From NCBI GenBank assembly GCA_045614605.1, contig JAZLDH010000012.1, forward strand, positions 124,001 to 188,000: a DNA stretch of 64,000 nucleotides, written 5' to 3'. The translations under genes were made by a program, and so were the position numbers. Below, in pieces: positions 11,801 to 20,200 of this stretch (its first letter is position 1; every line of letters starts with the position of its first letter). Origin of the DNA: Onthomorpha sp937906975. Its GTDB lineage: Bacteria > Bacteroidota > Bacteroidia > Bacteroidales > P3. The notes under the pieces were generated by a model. The model was not told the origin of the DNA and ran no database searches. It was given only the letters and a program-made list of their open reading frames with translations.

Positions 11801-12174
11801 TCAAATGTTATAGTAACCCAACCATTGTTAAACACAACATTACCAGAAAAAACTTGTGTTAAACTATCCGCAGAAACAAAATCGCTATTATTAGCAAACA
11901 TATTCCTACTCACTTCACCCAAATAAATTTGAGAAGATACGGTTGCAGGTAAATTATCGTTATACTTATAACTTATAGAAGTTATTTCTCCAGCCACTAA
12001 CTCGTCAGAAGTAAATATAGTCTGAGAATAGCCATAGTTATAAAAAGTATTAACAGGAATAATATCTTCCCCTGAACAACTTTCCCCTATCGGAATAGTC
12101 ATTTGTGCGTTTAACTGAAAACCTAATACAATAAGCAATAGGCTTAAACACGTCTTTCTTACTAATCTTATCAT
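5806..12174 (-). CDS. T9SS type A cargo: giant adhesin-like protein, paralogue of the neighbouring gene
   Basis: A 2122-residue secreted protein with a signal peptide (1-24, ending LNAQ). The N-terminal beta domain contains SYSQ/GYSQ and ITSISYKY motifs shared with the 70-5634 product. Many FN3 domains then alternate with cleaved-adhesin/MAM-like domains carrying WSVGSA-type and YISNDNG-type motifs. A T9SS type A sorting domain ends the protein (LYPNPA starting at about 2050, then SGVYYLKV). The long alternating layout resembles surface adhesins and haemagglutinin regions of T9SS organisms, but no ligand can be named. I saw no clear TAnnTTTG promoter in the 86 bp upstream. The pair probably arose by tandem duplication and later domain gain or loss. 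Confidence 0.92.
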   Translation of the reverse strand: MIRLVRKTCLSLLLIVLGFQLNAQMTIPIGESCSGEDIIPVNTFYNYGYSQTIFTSDELVAGEITSISYKYNDNLPATVSSQIYLGEVSRNMFANNSDFVSADSLTQVFSGNVVFNNGWVTITFDTPFDYSGESNLVVAYLNNSGAMTDGYRMFNTCPVVGNKTITCYRGNEPISINAPETVNSAMRMVLNSRPSVKFVINSFAASCNPPTEIVAQQINDQSAIFEWPAVEDVQSYMATYKKVNEIIWFDTLTTNTNSLLINYLEANTNYELKIWSVCESESSVATTMSFTTLPLATQISSLPFVCNFDNPEDGALWTILNGNQTNKWHYGTATNSALGNSATISGSMYVSDDEGLNNHYNTDATSTVYFSRFIQFTDAPEFKLTFDYNCLGEGNSDYMRAYLLPPTMEISNNIVLEQGSITDRLSANNSWQREEITIPGDYANGVYNLVFIWRNDFVAGQQPPAAIDNISIEAINCGRVEDIAVNVVDDENGLRAEVSLFDNNTSEDLNYFIEYKLSNSNDWVTISSSEQSVVLEGLLYSSNYLIRARVQCPDNEYSEYSEIVSFTTPCGVISIFPWTESFEEDFVSENNQIGNEYAPKCWAIINFGDYYYKWEQTSYASEGNNSLGFYGNNSFGTYNDWLITPLINFDGNQILTFKLKKHAASDEPKFKLYYYDATETDITSLSDTSLFELLDTVVCNYASNEFKKMGVDLSDIGGVGRIALVVDEPTSEFWIDEFTIDNRPLCPDVFGLTVNVLSSSSVEVEFDTQNSVGAGWTIAYGQADSTGVFNPEVSNDTLTVSPIDVLPIVINNLNTGVYYFAVKSNCGGAYSEAERVEIPLAQTMPYAQNFNDSLMYAWTFVNDSINKWSVGSALDCGTDGGKSLYISNDNGISNAYTNNATTISYAMTNLVFGNFPAFNISFNWKANGESGCDYGRVYLLPLNYDLNQSDLPNEDYSITDELEQQTNWQSEDITLGAEYANGVYRLVFAWRNDTYGGQNPPIAIDNIVVNALTCAPIVNLSLANVEGASSGIMVTYTDNNTSNVTYNIEYKTEEQTDWTIITTTEESYLITNLAPETTYQVRVSVICDNGNVTDYVESSITTPCGIISSFPWLEQFNGAPNSCWTQMYGDMLDSITYVSDLNISNANGWKYSDYETVNGVGGGKIYANLSYEYAKYWITTPSFDLGNGDTIYELSLDVYRRDVNNDVLAPAPNGDKFAILISTDNGLSWPTSNALIFGSGNNVNYDYNISMFNLEASNIKMKLVDENNHPLTGIVKIAFYGEGSTSKIFIDNAQISEWQPCQIPSMVNVGNITANSAELTFMEFGQATQWEYVLVPGNTIDFTTASPVTMNNAGTYLNNLVDGVTYTVAVRGVCSEGQYSDWSEPITFSTPSQPTPLPFETTFNDDLDNQKWVMVANTVNAWAIGNATYSTLSETEGNNKAAYLSNNGGDAYAVTLQSGWNYSYAYLYREFDFEGGGVEHTLSFDYKVSGQVWGSSVTAGLYVLIKNEEDEIIATYTDPNEAIATFGGVNQWTRADIELPELDGIKKIVFYTWGYSQSYTQMQQVPPAIDNVSITGVICEAPTNIDVSNITANTADITWEGSAENYKINCVVSGSTDTISYTTSNSTYTLSLSSFETYEVNVQSVCEEELYSLPSEMLTFSTLQDADTIPYTCNFDQPGNNGWLLRNGSCVNQWMVGTPAGRTSSSLFISNDSVSANYSASSSSVVIAEKLFQFDNSQYTTISFDLSVGGQVTSNIYCDYLKVFLLPANEVFNPSNSLNIDQECIYATSDYAQDVILQQMGVNAVAMLEGTQTITIPTPVNEQKKLVFLWRNDYMLGTQPGAIIDNISITTMGDIDEECLVPENLVASDITATTANITWTPQGEETQWEVKITEENVIEVTTPSYTLTNLLPSTEYEIKVRANCGAETSEWASVTFTTLDTVILPIVTTLPATAITQTSAVLNAEITEGTIDLITKGFYYKESTNTLWDSIMVEGEGEISVIVSNLLPQTTYVYKAFVTTENTVIEGEELSFTTEESSLAEIKETVGVNLYPNPAQEKAYLEVKGFEKGAKAVLSDLQGRILKEIEINTERIEINLNTLSSGVYYLKVFDERSTQTIKIIKE

Positions 12175-12209
12175 ACTTTATTATTTATTTTAGTTTGTCT
12201 AATAAAAAA

Positions 12210-12236
12210 ACAAGCAACAAAAAAATTGTTACTTGT
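12210..12236 (-). terminator. terminator of the M23 peptidase gene
   Basis: Inverted arms 12210-12220 and 12226-12236 (one mismatch, 5-nt A loop), followed on the minus strand by a run of seven T. It lies 25 bp past the stop codon at 12261. Confidence 0.7.
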
Positions 12237-12260
12237 ATATTTTAGTATATTTAAATACAA

Positions 12261-13238
12261 CTATCTTATTCTAATTGTTTGCCCCGCTCTGATACTCGTG
12301 CCTTTTATATTATTTAAACTTGCTAACTTCTTCACTGTCGTACCATGCCTTCTTGCAATCTGTCCTAAGGTATCACCCCTCTTAACCTTATAATAATTAC
12401 CTCCCTTTGTAGATTTGGTATTTGAAGAATTTTGCGCTAGGCTATTTCTTTGAGAAGATGGATTGTTAATTTTCTTAAAGCAATCCTTTGTAAGCATTAA
12501 AGTATCACTTATTAGAGAAAAAGTTTTGAAGTCTATAACCTTTTCAGGATTTATAGCAGCTCCAAGATACCTTATTTCCAAATGTAAATGTGGCCCTGTT
12601 GAACGGCCAGTACTTCCTCCAAGTCCTAAAATTTCGCCAGCCTTGACTTCTTGATTTAGTTTTACATTTATTTTAGACAAGTGAGCATAGTAAGTTTCCA
12701 ATCCATTATCATGACGCACCACAACCAAATTACCATACGCACCTGCTCTCTTTGCAATCCTTACCTTACCATCAAACATCACCTTAATAGGATCACCTGT
12801 TCTTAATCCTAAATCCACACCATAATGCCAACGGCGACGACGTGGCCCAAAACGAGAAGTAACCTTTTTTTCAATCGGACAAGCAAAGTATTTCTTATCA
12901 TCTTCATTTACCAACACCAACGGAATAGGCTCTGTAATTGAAGAATAGTTAAACCTGCCTGTATTATAATGAATAGATTGACTATCAAATGACGCATATA
13001 ATATATCGTCTTCGCTTTCTGCTGCCAAATCATCTAACATTCCATTATTCACAAACTGAATAAAAGAATTATTAAACTTATTCGTATCCTTTATTATCCC
13101 TATTGTATATTCAGAACTTTCTTCTGCAACATTAGTTCTGTTTCTCATCATTCCTCTTTCGTGGATTTGAGACATTCCAACTATCGGAAGAAACAATAAA
13201 GAGAAAGAAACGACTTTCAATACCTTTTTTCTAAACAT
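12261..13238 (-). CDS. M23 family metallopeptidase with C-terminal LysM domain
   Basis: Predicted periplasmic or surface peptidoglycan endopeptidase of 325 residues. A hydrophobic signal sequence ends near GMSQ. The lysostaphin-type M23 core shows the zinc ligand pattern HYGVDLG and, further on, GPHLHLEIR. The C-terminal 45 residues are a LysM domain (YKVKRGDTLGQIA ... IRAGQTIRIR), which binds glycan strands. A longer reading begins at 13256. I prefer the internal ATG at 13238 because the -7 promoter element ends at 13261, which puts transcription start at about 13256 and would leave the longer form without a leader. The family remodels murein in growth or division, and here all the metal-binding motifs look intact. 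Confidence 0.9.
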   Translation of the reverse strand: MFRKKVLKVVSFSLLFLPIVGMSQIHERGMMRNRTNVAEESSEYTIGIIKDTNKFNNSFIQFVNNGMLDDLAAESEDDILYASFDSQSIHYNTGRFNYSSITEPIPLVLVNEDDKKYFACPIEKKVTSRFGPRRRRWHYGVDLGLRTGDPIKVMFDGKVRIAKRAGAYGNLVVVRHDNGLETYYAHLSKINVKLNQEVKAGEILGLGGSTGRSTGPHLHLEIRYLGAAINPEKVIDFKTFSLISDTLMLTKDCFKKINNPSSQRNSLAQNSSNTKSTKGGNYYKVKRGDTLGQIARRHGTTVKKLASLNNIKGTSIRAGQTIRIR

Positions 13239-13260
13239 AAAAAAACTATATTTCAAGTTG

Positions 13261-13292
13261 CAAAATTACATATTAATTTTTTATCTCACAAA
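13261..13292 (-). promoter_or_regulatory. Bacteroidota-type promoter for the M23 peptidase
   Basis: Minus strand TTTG (13289-13292), 20-bp spacer, TAATTTTG (13261-13268). It decides the start codon of the gene it drives (13238 rather than 13256). Confidence 0.85.
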
Positions 13293-13322
13293 TAATTCAT
13301 TGATTTATTGAACAAAATGACA

Positions 13323-14846
13323 TCAAATAACGTTATGCCCCTTATCCAAAAGGTTATTTACAATCTTGACAGGCGTAAAGGTTTCCAAAGGCGTTTCAAC
13401 AAAAATACTAATCCATTTTGCCATAGAACCATTCCATAAACCTGGCAACTCTTGAGCCTTTAATATTTGCGATTTTTGCGTTTTTTCTGTAATAAAGCCC
13501 GTTTGATAATCAACAAAATCAGTTAAATTGAATTTTTCTCCATTAAAGCGTTTCACAGAACAAACAATATCAACAGGATTGAAATGAGTTGATTGATTAA
13601 ACTTTTGCTTTTGCAACTCATCTTTCATATCCACTTGAGCAGACTCAACAATTTGCAAACTCACATCTCCATTTACATTTTTTATCCAAAAAGGTCCGCC
13701 ACCAGGTTGGTTTTCATTCTTCACCATACCACAAACCCTTATTGGTCTATCAAGTATAGAAATCAAATAGTCTATATATAATTGTCTATTTTCAAATTCA
13801 GCTTCACTCTTTACTTGAATTGCAAGTTCTTTCTCACAAAATTCTATTATATCTGATAGATTTACATTGTCTAAATCGTTAGAAGAAAGACGTTGTAGGT
13901 AATCGAACACTTTATTTCTTAGTGTCACCAAAATACCACCTAACAATTTTTTATATTTGTATGTAGCTGCCTTATATTTATCGTGAATAACATTATCAAT
14001 ATTTTTGATAAATATAATATCAGCATCAATTTCATTAAGATTTTCTATCAATGCACCATGCCCTGACGGTCTAAAAATAAGTAAACCTTTATCATCACGC
14101 GCAGGAACATTATTTTGATTAACTGCTATGGTGTCAGTAGAAGATTTTTGCACAGAAAAATCTATCTTATACTTACATCCATATTGTTTTTCATAGTTAG
14201 CTTGAATTCTTTCTAACAAAGCAGAAAATCTCTCTTTATGATTTTCAGATATTGTAAAATGTAGATTTACCTCTTCTTTATTATTTACACAATATTCTGC
14301 TGCTTCTACCAAATGTTCTTCAAAAGCAGTCCTTACCTCATCATCATATTTATGAAATTCAATAACTGCCTTTGGACTTTGACCATAACCAAGTCCACTT
14401 TCTTCAAGAATAAATTCTATTACTTCTAAATACTTTTTATCTTCCAATAACTTCTCTACACCAAAAGCCTTTAGACTTTCATAAAAAGCAAATTGACTTA
14501 TATTTTCTATAACTTCCTTCACCTTAGGAAAGTCTTCCAAAGAATTTTTCTTGCTATCGTACGAAAATTTAAAGTCATACAAATCTTTAAACATACGAGT
14601 AGCGGCACCAGAGGCAGGAACAAACTTCACAATACTCAAATTCCCCACACAAGCCTCAAAGAAATTCACATAACTAAGAAGTTTATCCCCTTCAAGCCTT
14701 AAAATACCATCACCAATCACAGCAGGCTTGTCAATATTCACAAATGGAAAACCCCTTTTGAAGTTTTCCATTTGTTTTTCTATTTGTTCAAGACTTAAAC
14801 CATGCTTTTCAATTTGGTCTAAATCCTTTTGAGAAAATTCTATCAT
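13323..14846 (-). CDS. DUF4301 family protein
   Basis: A 507-residue protein of a family found mainly in Bacteroidota, with no established function known to me. A conserved stretch PASGAATRMF near residue 75 resembles the glycine-rich nucleotide loop of sugar nucleotidyltransferases, and FRPSGHGALIENLN occurs mid-protein. I therefore suspect, as inference only, a nucleotide or sugar-phosphate enzyme. An upstream reading to 14993 runs through the end of glmS in another frame and has no family character. The ATG at 14846 overlaps the glmS stop by one base (TAATG), so the two are translationally coupled. That coupling fits a role next to amino-sugar synthesis. Confidence 0.85.
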   Translation of the reverse strand: MIEFSQKDLDQIEKHGLSLEQIEKQMENFKRGFPFVNIDKPAVIGDGILRLEGDKLLSYVNFFEACVGNLSIVKFVPASGAATRMFKDLYDFKFSYDSKKNSLEDFPKVKEVIENISQFAFYESLKAFGVEKLLEDKKYLEVIEFILEESGLGYGQSPKAVIEFHKYDDEVRTAFEEHLVEAAEYCVNNKEEVNLHFTISENHKERFSALLERIQANYEKQYGCKYKIDFSVQKSSTDTIAVNQNNVPARDDKGLLIFRPSGHGALIENLNEIDADIIFIKNIDNVIHDKYKAATYKYKKLLGGILVTLRNKVFDYLQRLSSNDLDNVNLSDIIEFCEKELAIQVKSEAEFENRQLYIDYLISILDRPIRVCGMVKNENQPGGGPFWIKNVNGDVSLQIVESAQVDMKDELQKQKFNQSTHFNPVDIVCSVKRFNGEKFNLTDFVDYQTGFITEKTQKSQILKAQELPGLWNGSMAKWISIFVETPLETFTPVKIVNNLLDKGHNVI

Positions 14847-16690
14847 TACTCTACTGTTACAGATTTTGCTAAATTTCTTGGTTGGTCCACATTTCTTCCC
14901 TTCGCAACGGCAACGTAATAAGACAATAGTTGCAATGGCACAATAGTTAAAAGAGGCGATAGACTCTCTTCTATCACTGGGATTTCTATACAATAATCCG
15001 ACAACGCCTTTATCGCAACATCTCCTTCATTAACGATAGATATAATTCTACCCTTACGAGCTTTTACCTCCTGAACGTTACTTAAAATCTTATCATAATG
15101 ACCAAATTTAGGAGCAATAACAACCACTGGCATTTCTTCGTCAATCAAAGCAATAGGTCCGTGTTTCATTTCAGCAGCAGGGTAACCTTCTGCATGAATG
15201 TAAGAGATTTCTTTTAGTTTTAACGCACCTTCTAACGCCACAGGATAGTTATATCCTCTTCCAAGATAGATAAAATTCTTAGCATAGGTAAATACTTTTG
15301 ATATATCTTCAATTTCTTTATCCAACTTTAAGATTTTTTCTACCTTTGGTACAACTTGCAACAATTCTGCTACAATTCGTTTATATTCCCCTTCTTCTAT
15401 GGTTTTCAATTCTTTTGCAACAGAAAGAGCTATCATAGTTAAAACCATCACTTGTGTAGTAAAGGCTTTTGTTGAAGCAACTCCTATTTCTGGACCTGCA
15501 TGAGTATAAGTTCCTGTATCGGTTGCGCGCGCTATACTTGAGCCCACAACATTGCAAACACCATAAACAAATGCTCCTTGCGACTTTGCCAATTCTATTG
15601 CAGCCAATGTATCCGCTGTTTCACCTGATTGAGAAATTGCAATCATAATATCATCAGGGAAAATCACAGGGTTTCTATATCTAAACTCAGAGGCAACTTC
15701 TATTTCCACAGGAATCTTGCAATAATATTCAAATAAATATTTTCCAATCAAACCAGCGTGCCAAGAAGTTCCACAAGCAGAAATCAAAATTCTACGTGCG
15801 TTTCTAAATTTATCAATATTATCAATAATTCCGCTTAATTTAATATCAAGAACCTCTTTTTGCAATCTACCATTCACGCAAAGATTCAAGGCTTTTGGTT
15901 GCTCCATAATTTCTTTTATCATAAAATATGGATAACCTCCCTTTTCTATTTCACTCAAATCCATATTTATTTTAACGATATTAGGAGTTATTTTAACCTT
16001 TGAAAGATTTACAATTTGTAATTCTTTACCCTTTTCAATCTTTGCCACTTCTTCATCTCCCACATAAATAACATCCTTTGTGTATTCTATGATTGGAGAA
16101 GCGTCAGAGCCTAAAAAATATTCTCCTTTTCCTACTCCAATTACCAAAGGACTACCTTTTCTTGCAGTAATCAAAACATCAGTATTATTTTTTTCAATAA
16201 CACCAATCGCATACGCACCTACAACTTGCAATAAAGCTTGTTGAACAGCCTCATACAAATCAAGATTATTCTCTTTCTTAACATACTCTATCAATTGTAC
16301 CAATACCTCTGTATCAGTTTCACTTTTGAAAGAATATCCTTTTGTTATCAAAAAATCTTTTAAAGATTGATAATTTTCAATGATACCATTGTGAATCAAA
16401 GCCAAAGTTTCGCTTTGAGAATAATGTGGATGGGCATTTTTATCTGAAGGTTCGCCGTGAGTAGCCCAACGAGTGTGTGCAATACCTACGGAGCCTGATA
16501 TATCTTTTCCTTCGCAATACTTTTCTAAGTTTTCAACTTTACCTTTTGTCTTAAAGACATTCAACTCTCCTGCATTATTTAAAATCGCTACTCCCGCACT
16601 ATCATAACCTCTGTACTCTAAACGATGTAATCCTTTTATCAAAATAGGATACGCATCTTGCGTTCCTATATATCCTACTATGCCACACAT
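14846..16690 (-). CDS. glmS: glutamine-fructose-6-phosphate aminotransferase (isomerizing)
   Basis: Makes glucosamine-6-phosphate from fructose-6-phosphate and glutamine, the first committed step to UDP-GlcNAc for peptidoglycan and lipid A. The 614 residues match the normal family length. The N-terminal class II glutamine amidotransferase begins MCGIVGY, with Cys2 as the nucleophile, and shows the HTRWATHG motif. Two SIS sugar-isomerase domains follow (ISQSGETADT, later AEGYPAAEMKHGPIALID), and the C-terminus is the conserved DQPRNLAKSVTVE. No glmS ribozyme is visible: the 5' leader is only about 20 nt after the promoter. It is coupled to the DUF4301 gene. Confidence 0.98.
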   Translation of the reverse strand: MCGIVGYIGTQDAYPILIKGLHRLEYRGYDSAGVAILNNAGELNVFKTKGKVENLEKYCEGKDISGSVGIAHTRWATHGEPSDKNAHPHYSQSETLALIHNGIIENYQSLKDFLITKGYSFKSETDTEVLVQLIEYVKKENNLDLYEAVQQALLQVVGAYAIGVIEKNNTDVLITARKGSPLVIGVGKGEYFLGSDASPIIEYTKDVIYVGDEEVAKIEKGKELQIVNLSKVKITPNIVKINMDLSEIEKGGYPYFMIKEIMEQPKALNLCVNGRLQKEVLDIKLSGIIDNIDKFRNARRILISACGTSWHAGLIGKYLFEYYCKIPVEIEVASEFRYRNPVIFPDDIMIAISQSGETADTLAAIELAKSQGAFVYGVCNVVGSSIARATDTGTYTHAGPEIGVASTKAFTTQVMVLTMIALSVAKELKTIEEGEYKRIVAELLQVVPKVEKILKLDKEIEDISKVFTYAKNFIYLGRGYNYPVALEGALKLKEISYIHAEGYPAAEMKHGPIALIDEEMPVVVIAPKFGHYDKILSNVQEVKARKGRIISIVNEGDVAIKALSDYCIEIPVIEESLSPLLTIVPLQLLSYYVAVAKGRNVDQPRNLAKSVTVE

Positions 16691-16711
16691 AATTTTATAT
16701 TTTAATTAATT

Positions 16712-16742
16712 TTTGCAAATGTACATAAAAAGATTATTTTTG
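16712..16742 (+). promoter_or_regulatory. promoter for the NifX-like gene, interlocked with the glmS promoter
   Basis: TTTG (16712-16715), 19-bp spacer, TATTTTTG (16735-16742). The same stretch carries the oppositely directed glmS promoter, so the two polymerases would compete. Confidence 0.85.
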
Positions 16743-16746
16743 CAAA
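16716..16746 (-). promoter_or_regulatory. glmS promoter, interlocked with the divergent promoter
   Basis: On the minus strand TTTG (16743-16746), 19-bp spacer, TACATTTG (16716-16723). Each -33 box directly abuts the -7 box of the opposing promoter. Confidence 0.85.
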
Positions 16747-16772
16747 CTAAATTTTAAAAAATATTAACAAAA

Positions 16773-17123
16773 ATGAAAATAGCTGTACCAACAAGAGAAA
16801 ACTTTGTAGATGACCACTTTGGACATTGTGCTTATTACACTATCTTTGAGATAGAAAACAACGAAATCGTAAATAAAACTACCATGCCTGCACCTATGGG
16901 ATGTGGGTGCAAATCTGGCATTGCCGCAATCTTACAAGCAGAGGGTGTTTGTTTGATGTTAGCAGGTAATATGGGAGAAGGAGCAAAGAATGTTTTGGAA
17001 TATCACAACATAAAAGTGATTAGAGGTTGCTCAGGCTTGATAGAAGATGTTGTAATGGCCTATTTGAATGGACAAATCTCTGATTCTGGCTTGTCTTGTT
17101 CGCACCACGAATGCCACAACTAA
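16773..17123 (+). CDS. NifX/NifB-C-terminal-like (dinitrogenase iron-molybdenum cofactor) domain protein
   Basis: A 116-residue single-domain protein. It starts MKIAVPTREN, followed by VDDHFGHCAYYTIFE, the usual opening of the Nitro_FeMo-Co family. It also has a Cys-rich GCGCKSGIA segment near residue 48 and a C-terminal tail CSHHECHN that could bind metal. Members are common in anaerobes without nitrogenase and probably handle iron-sulfur or metal clusters. No nif gene is near, so a nitrogen-fixation role is not supported. It is transcribed divergently from glmS and ends at a strong palindromic array. Confidence 0.88.
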   Translation: MKIAVPTRENFVDDHFGHCAYYTIFEIENNEIVNKTTMPAPMGCGCKSGIAAILQAEGVCLMLAGNMGEGAKNVLEYHNIKVIRGCSGLIEDVVMAYLNGQISDSGLSCSHHECHN

Positions 17124-17130
17124 AACCCCT

Positions 17131-17213
17131 AAAAAAAAATCAAAGAAAAAAAATTTTTTTTCTTTGATTTTTTTAATTTTTTCTTTGCTTTTTTTATTTT
17201 TTTCTTAGACTTA
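17131..17213. repeat. 21-bp phased repeat array B with palindromic bidirectional terminator
   Basis: Cores at 17141 (CAAAG), 17162 (CTTTG), 17183 (CTTTG) and 17204 (CTTAG), each exactly 21 bp from the next, set in A/T runs. The first two units face each other and form a perfect 42-bp palindrome (17133-17174) with no spacer, a plausible terminator for both converging genes. The last unit is fused to the stop codon of the minus-strand gene (17211-17213) as TAAGTCTAAG. Confidence 0.85.
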
Positions 17214-20200
17214 ATAAATCACGTTAATTGTTCCCATTATTCTTTCTTTTTTATCAGGTGTATAAACGCTATGATAGATTAAAATGTACGAATATGCTCC
17301 CATCGGAACGTAGTTTCCTTTGTATTTTCCATCCCAAGTTTGCGAGAAATCTTTGGCTGAAAAAACCAAAGTACCATTTCTGTTAAACACATGCAATTCA
17401 TCTAAAATCACTGTTTCGTTTTCTGGATAGGCTTTCCATAAATAATTAGTTCTATCCTGAGGAGTAAACGAATTAGGCACGAAAACAAGCATGTCGCCAT
17501 ATAAGTCAAGATTCAATACCACAACACTATCGCAGCCATATTGAGAAATAAGATTTTGAACGTATGTTCCTCTTTCGCTTTCATAGAAATTAAATCTATC
17601 AAATGTTTCTCCTGCTCTGATAAGTTCAGTAATTGTGTCATTATAATTAGGAGCTACGTAAAGATTTAGGTTAATTATACTATCGCAACCATCAAATGTT
17701 GTTAGATTTAGCGTATATGTTCCTGTTCTGTTTTCATTAAATCCATTTTCCGAGTAAGTTTCTCCCTCGCAAACAACAGCTGATATTGTATTGTTATAAT
17801 ATATTTCTTCAAGCACAAGAGTTATTGTACTATCACAGCCTTTTGAACTTGTGTATTGCACTGTGTATGTTCCGCCTTGCGTTTGTGTGAAATTTTCATC
17901 TTGATAAGTATCCCCTACACATAATCTTCTGTAAATAGTATCATGATAATTAGGATTGACTCTTAGATGCAATTCCACAATGCTATCACAACCATAAATA
18001 GTTGTTAGTTCTTTTATATAAATTCCCTCACTTCTAAAATTCTCATCATGGAAGAAAAACTCTTCTCCTTCACATATTTCTTCCTCTCTTACTATGTGAT
18101 AACTATCTCTTGTTGTAAGATTAAGTACTACCACACTATCGCAACCCATTGTTGTAGATAAAACTTGGGTGTAAACACCCGCTTGCGTTTCGTTAAATCC
18201 ATGTAGATTATATACGTCTCCCTCGCAAATATTTCCATAAATCGTATCGCAATACGTTGGATTTACAGTTAGCATTACGGTTTTTGCACTATCGCAACCT
18301 TTATATGTTGGAATAACATCGCGATATGTTCCGCTTTCCCATGCAACAAGATTATCATATCCCTCTAATCTAAATGTATCTCCTTGACATATATTTGCCT
18401 CCACAAGTTTATCCCAAGTTTGATTAACAGTCAGGTTTAGAACATAAAGAGAATCGCAACCATGACAAGAAGAATATTCATTCATCAAATAAGTTCCAGG
18501 AGCAGTTAGCCAAAATCCATGTTCAATATAAACTTCCCCTTCGCATATTTCCTCATTCAAAGGGAAAATATATGTAGGATAAACAGTAAGATTAAGAGTT
18601 ACCACACTATCACAGCCCCATATTGATTGAAGGTATTGAGTGTATAATCCAGTTGTGTCAGCATTGAAACCATTTAACGTATATGGAATGTTATCACAAG
18701 TTTGTGCATAAATAGTATCATTATAATTAGAGTGTACTATTAGGTTTAAAACCACAACACTATCACAACCCCAATAAGATTGCAAGCTATCTACATATAT
18801 TCCTGTGGTATTTTCTAAGAAATTGTTTTGATTATAAATTTCTCCTTCGCATATATGAGCGTAAATTGTGTCAATAAAACTAATTGTTTTAAGATTTAGA
18901 TGTACAATACTATCACATCCTTTTTCAGATTGTAGATATTGAGTGTAATAACCTGCTTCCGACACATTAAATCCATTGAGTGTGTAGGTTGAGCCTTTAC
19001 ATATTGAATCTACTATTATGGTATCATAAACTGGATTAACGATTAAATTTACCGAAAACAAACTATCGCAACCCTTTACACTTTGTAGTCTTTGTGTATG
19101 CACACCTTGGGTGTTTACATTAAAGTTATATTCTGTGTAACTTTGTCCTTGACAAATCTCTGCTGTGATTGTGTCATTATAAATAGGGTTTACCGTTAAG
19201 TTTATACTAAACAAACTATCGCAACCATAAACACTCAAACTACGATGTGTGTAAACGCCCTCTTGTGTTTCGTTAAAGCCATATTGAGTGAAAACCTCTC
19301 CTTGACAAATCTCCACATTAACTGTGTCATTATACGTTGGACGGACAACCAAGTCAAGCACCACCGTACTATCTGCACCATGTATTGTGTTTAAATGTTG
19401 ATAATATGTTCCAGCTACGCTTTCTGTAAATCCATTTTCCGAATAGGTTTCTCCATTACATATTTCTGCATTGAGGAGTGTTTGAACATTTGGGTGGACA
19501 ACTAAGTTTAAAATAAATATACTATCACATCCTTTTGCTGTTTGCAAAGTATCGTAATACGTTCCCGAAATATTTAATTGGTGAGAATTAAAATTATAGG
19601 TTTGTCCTTCGAGTATCTCTGCATTTAACACAGTATCGTAAATTGGATTGACTATTAAATTTAACGTAAACAAGCTATCGCAACCATGAATACTTAGACT
19701 TTGATGTGTGTAAACGCCTGTTTGATTTTCATTAAAGCCATTTTGTGCGTAGGTTTCGCCTTGACAAATTTCAACTGTAATGGTATCGTTATATATTGGA
19801 TTGACTACAAGATTTAAAATCACAATACTATCTGCTCCGTGTATGGTTTGAAGATTTTGTTGATAGGTTCCTGTTGCGTTTGCTGTGAAATTATTTTCCA
19901 AATACGTTTCTCCCTCACAGATTGATGCGTTTATTATGGTTTGAACGTTAGGGTGAACAACTAAATCCAAAATAAATGTACTATCACAACCTTTATTTGT
20001 TGAAAGAGTATCGTAATATATTCCTGTTTGATTTAGGATATGTCCATTAAAATCGTAAGTCTGTCCTTCAAGTATTTCTGCTGATAAATTAGTTGCGTAA
20101 GTTGGATTGACAATTAGGTTTAATGTAAACACACTATCGCAACCATGAATACTCATAGCATTATGTACGTAAACGCCCGTTTCGCTTTCGTTAAAATTAT

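Noticed and set aside
13323..14993. Longer DUF4301 reading starting at 14993
   Set aside because: The extra 49 residues come from another frame of glmS, lack family character, and the ATG at 14846 in TAATG is a better start.
16691..16772. glmS ribozyme or riboswitch
   Set aside because: The predicted glmS leader is only about 20 nt and the whole gap is filled by two promoters.
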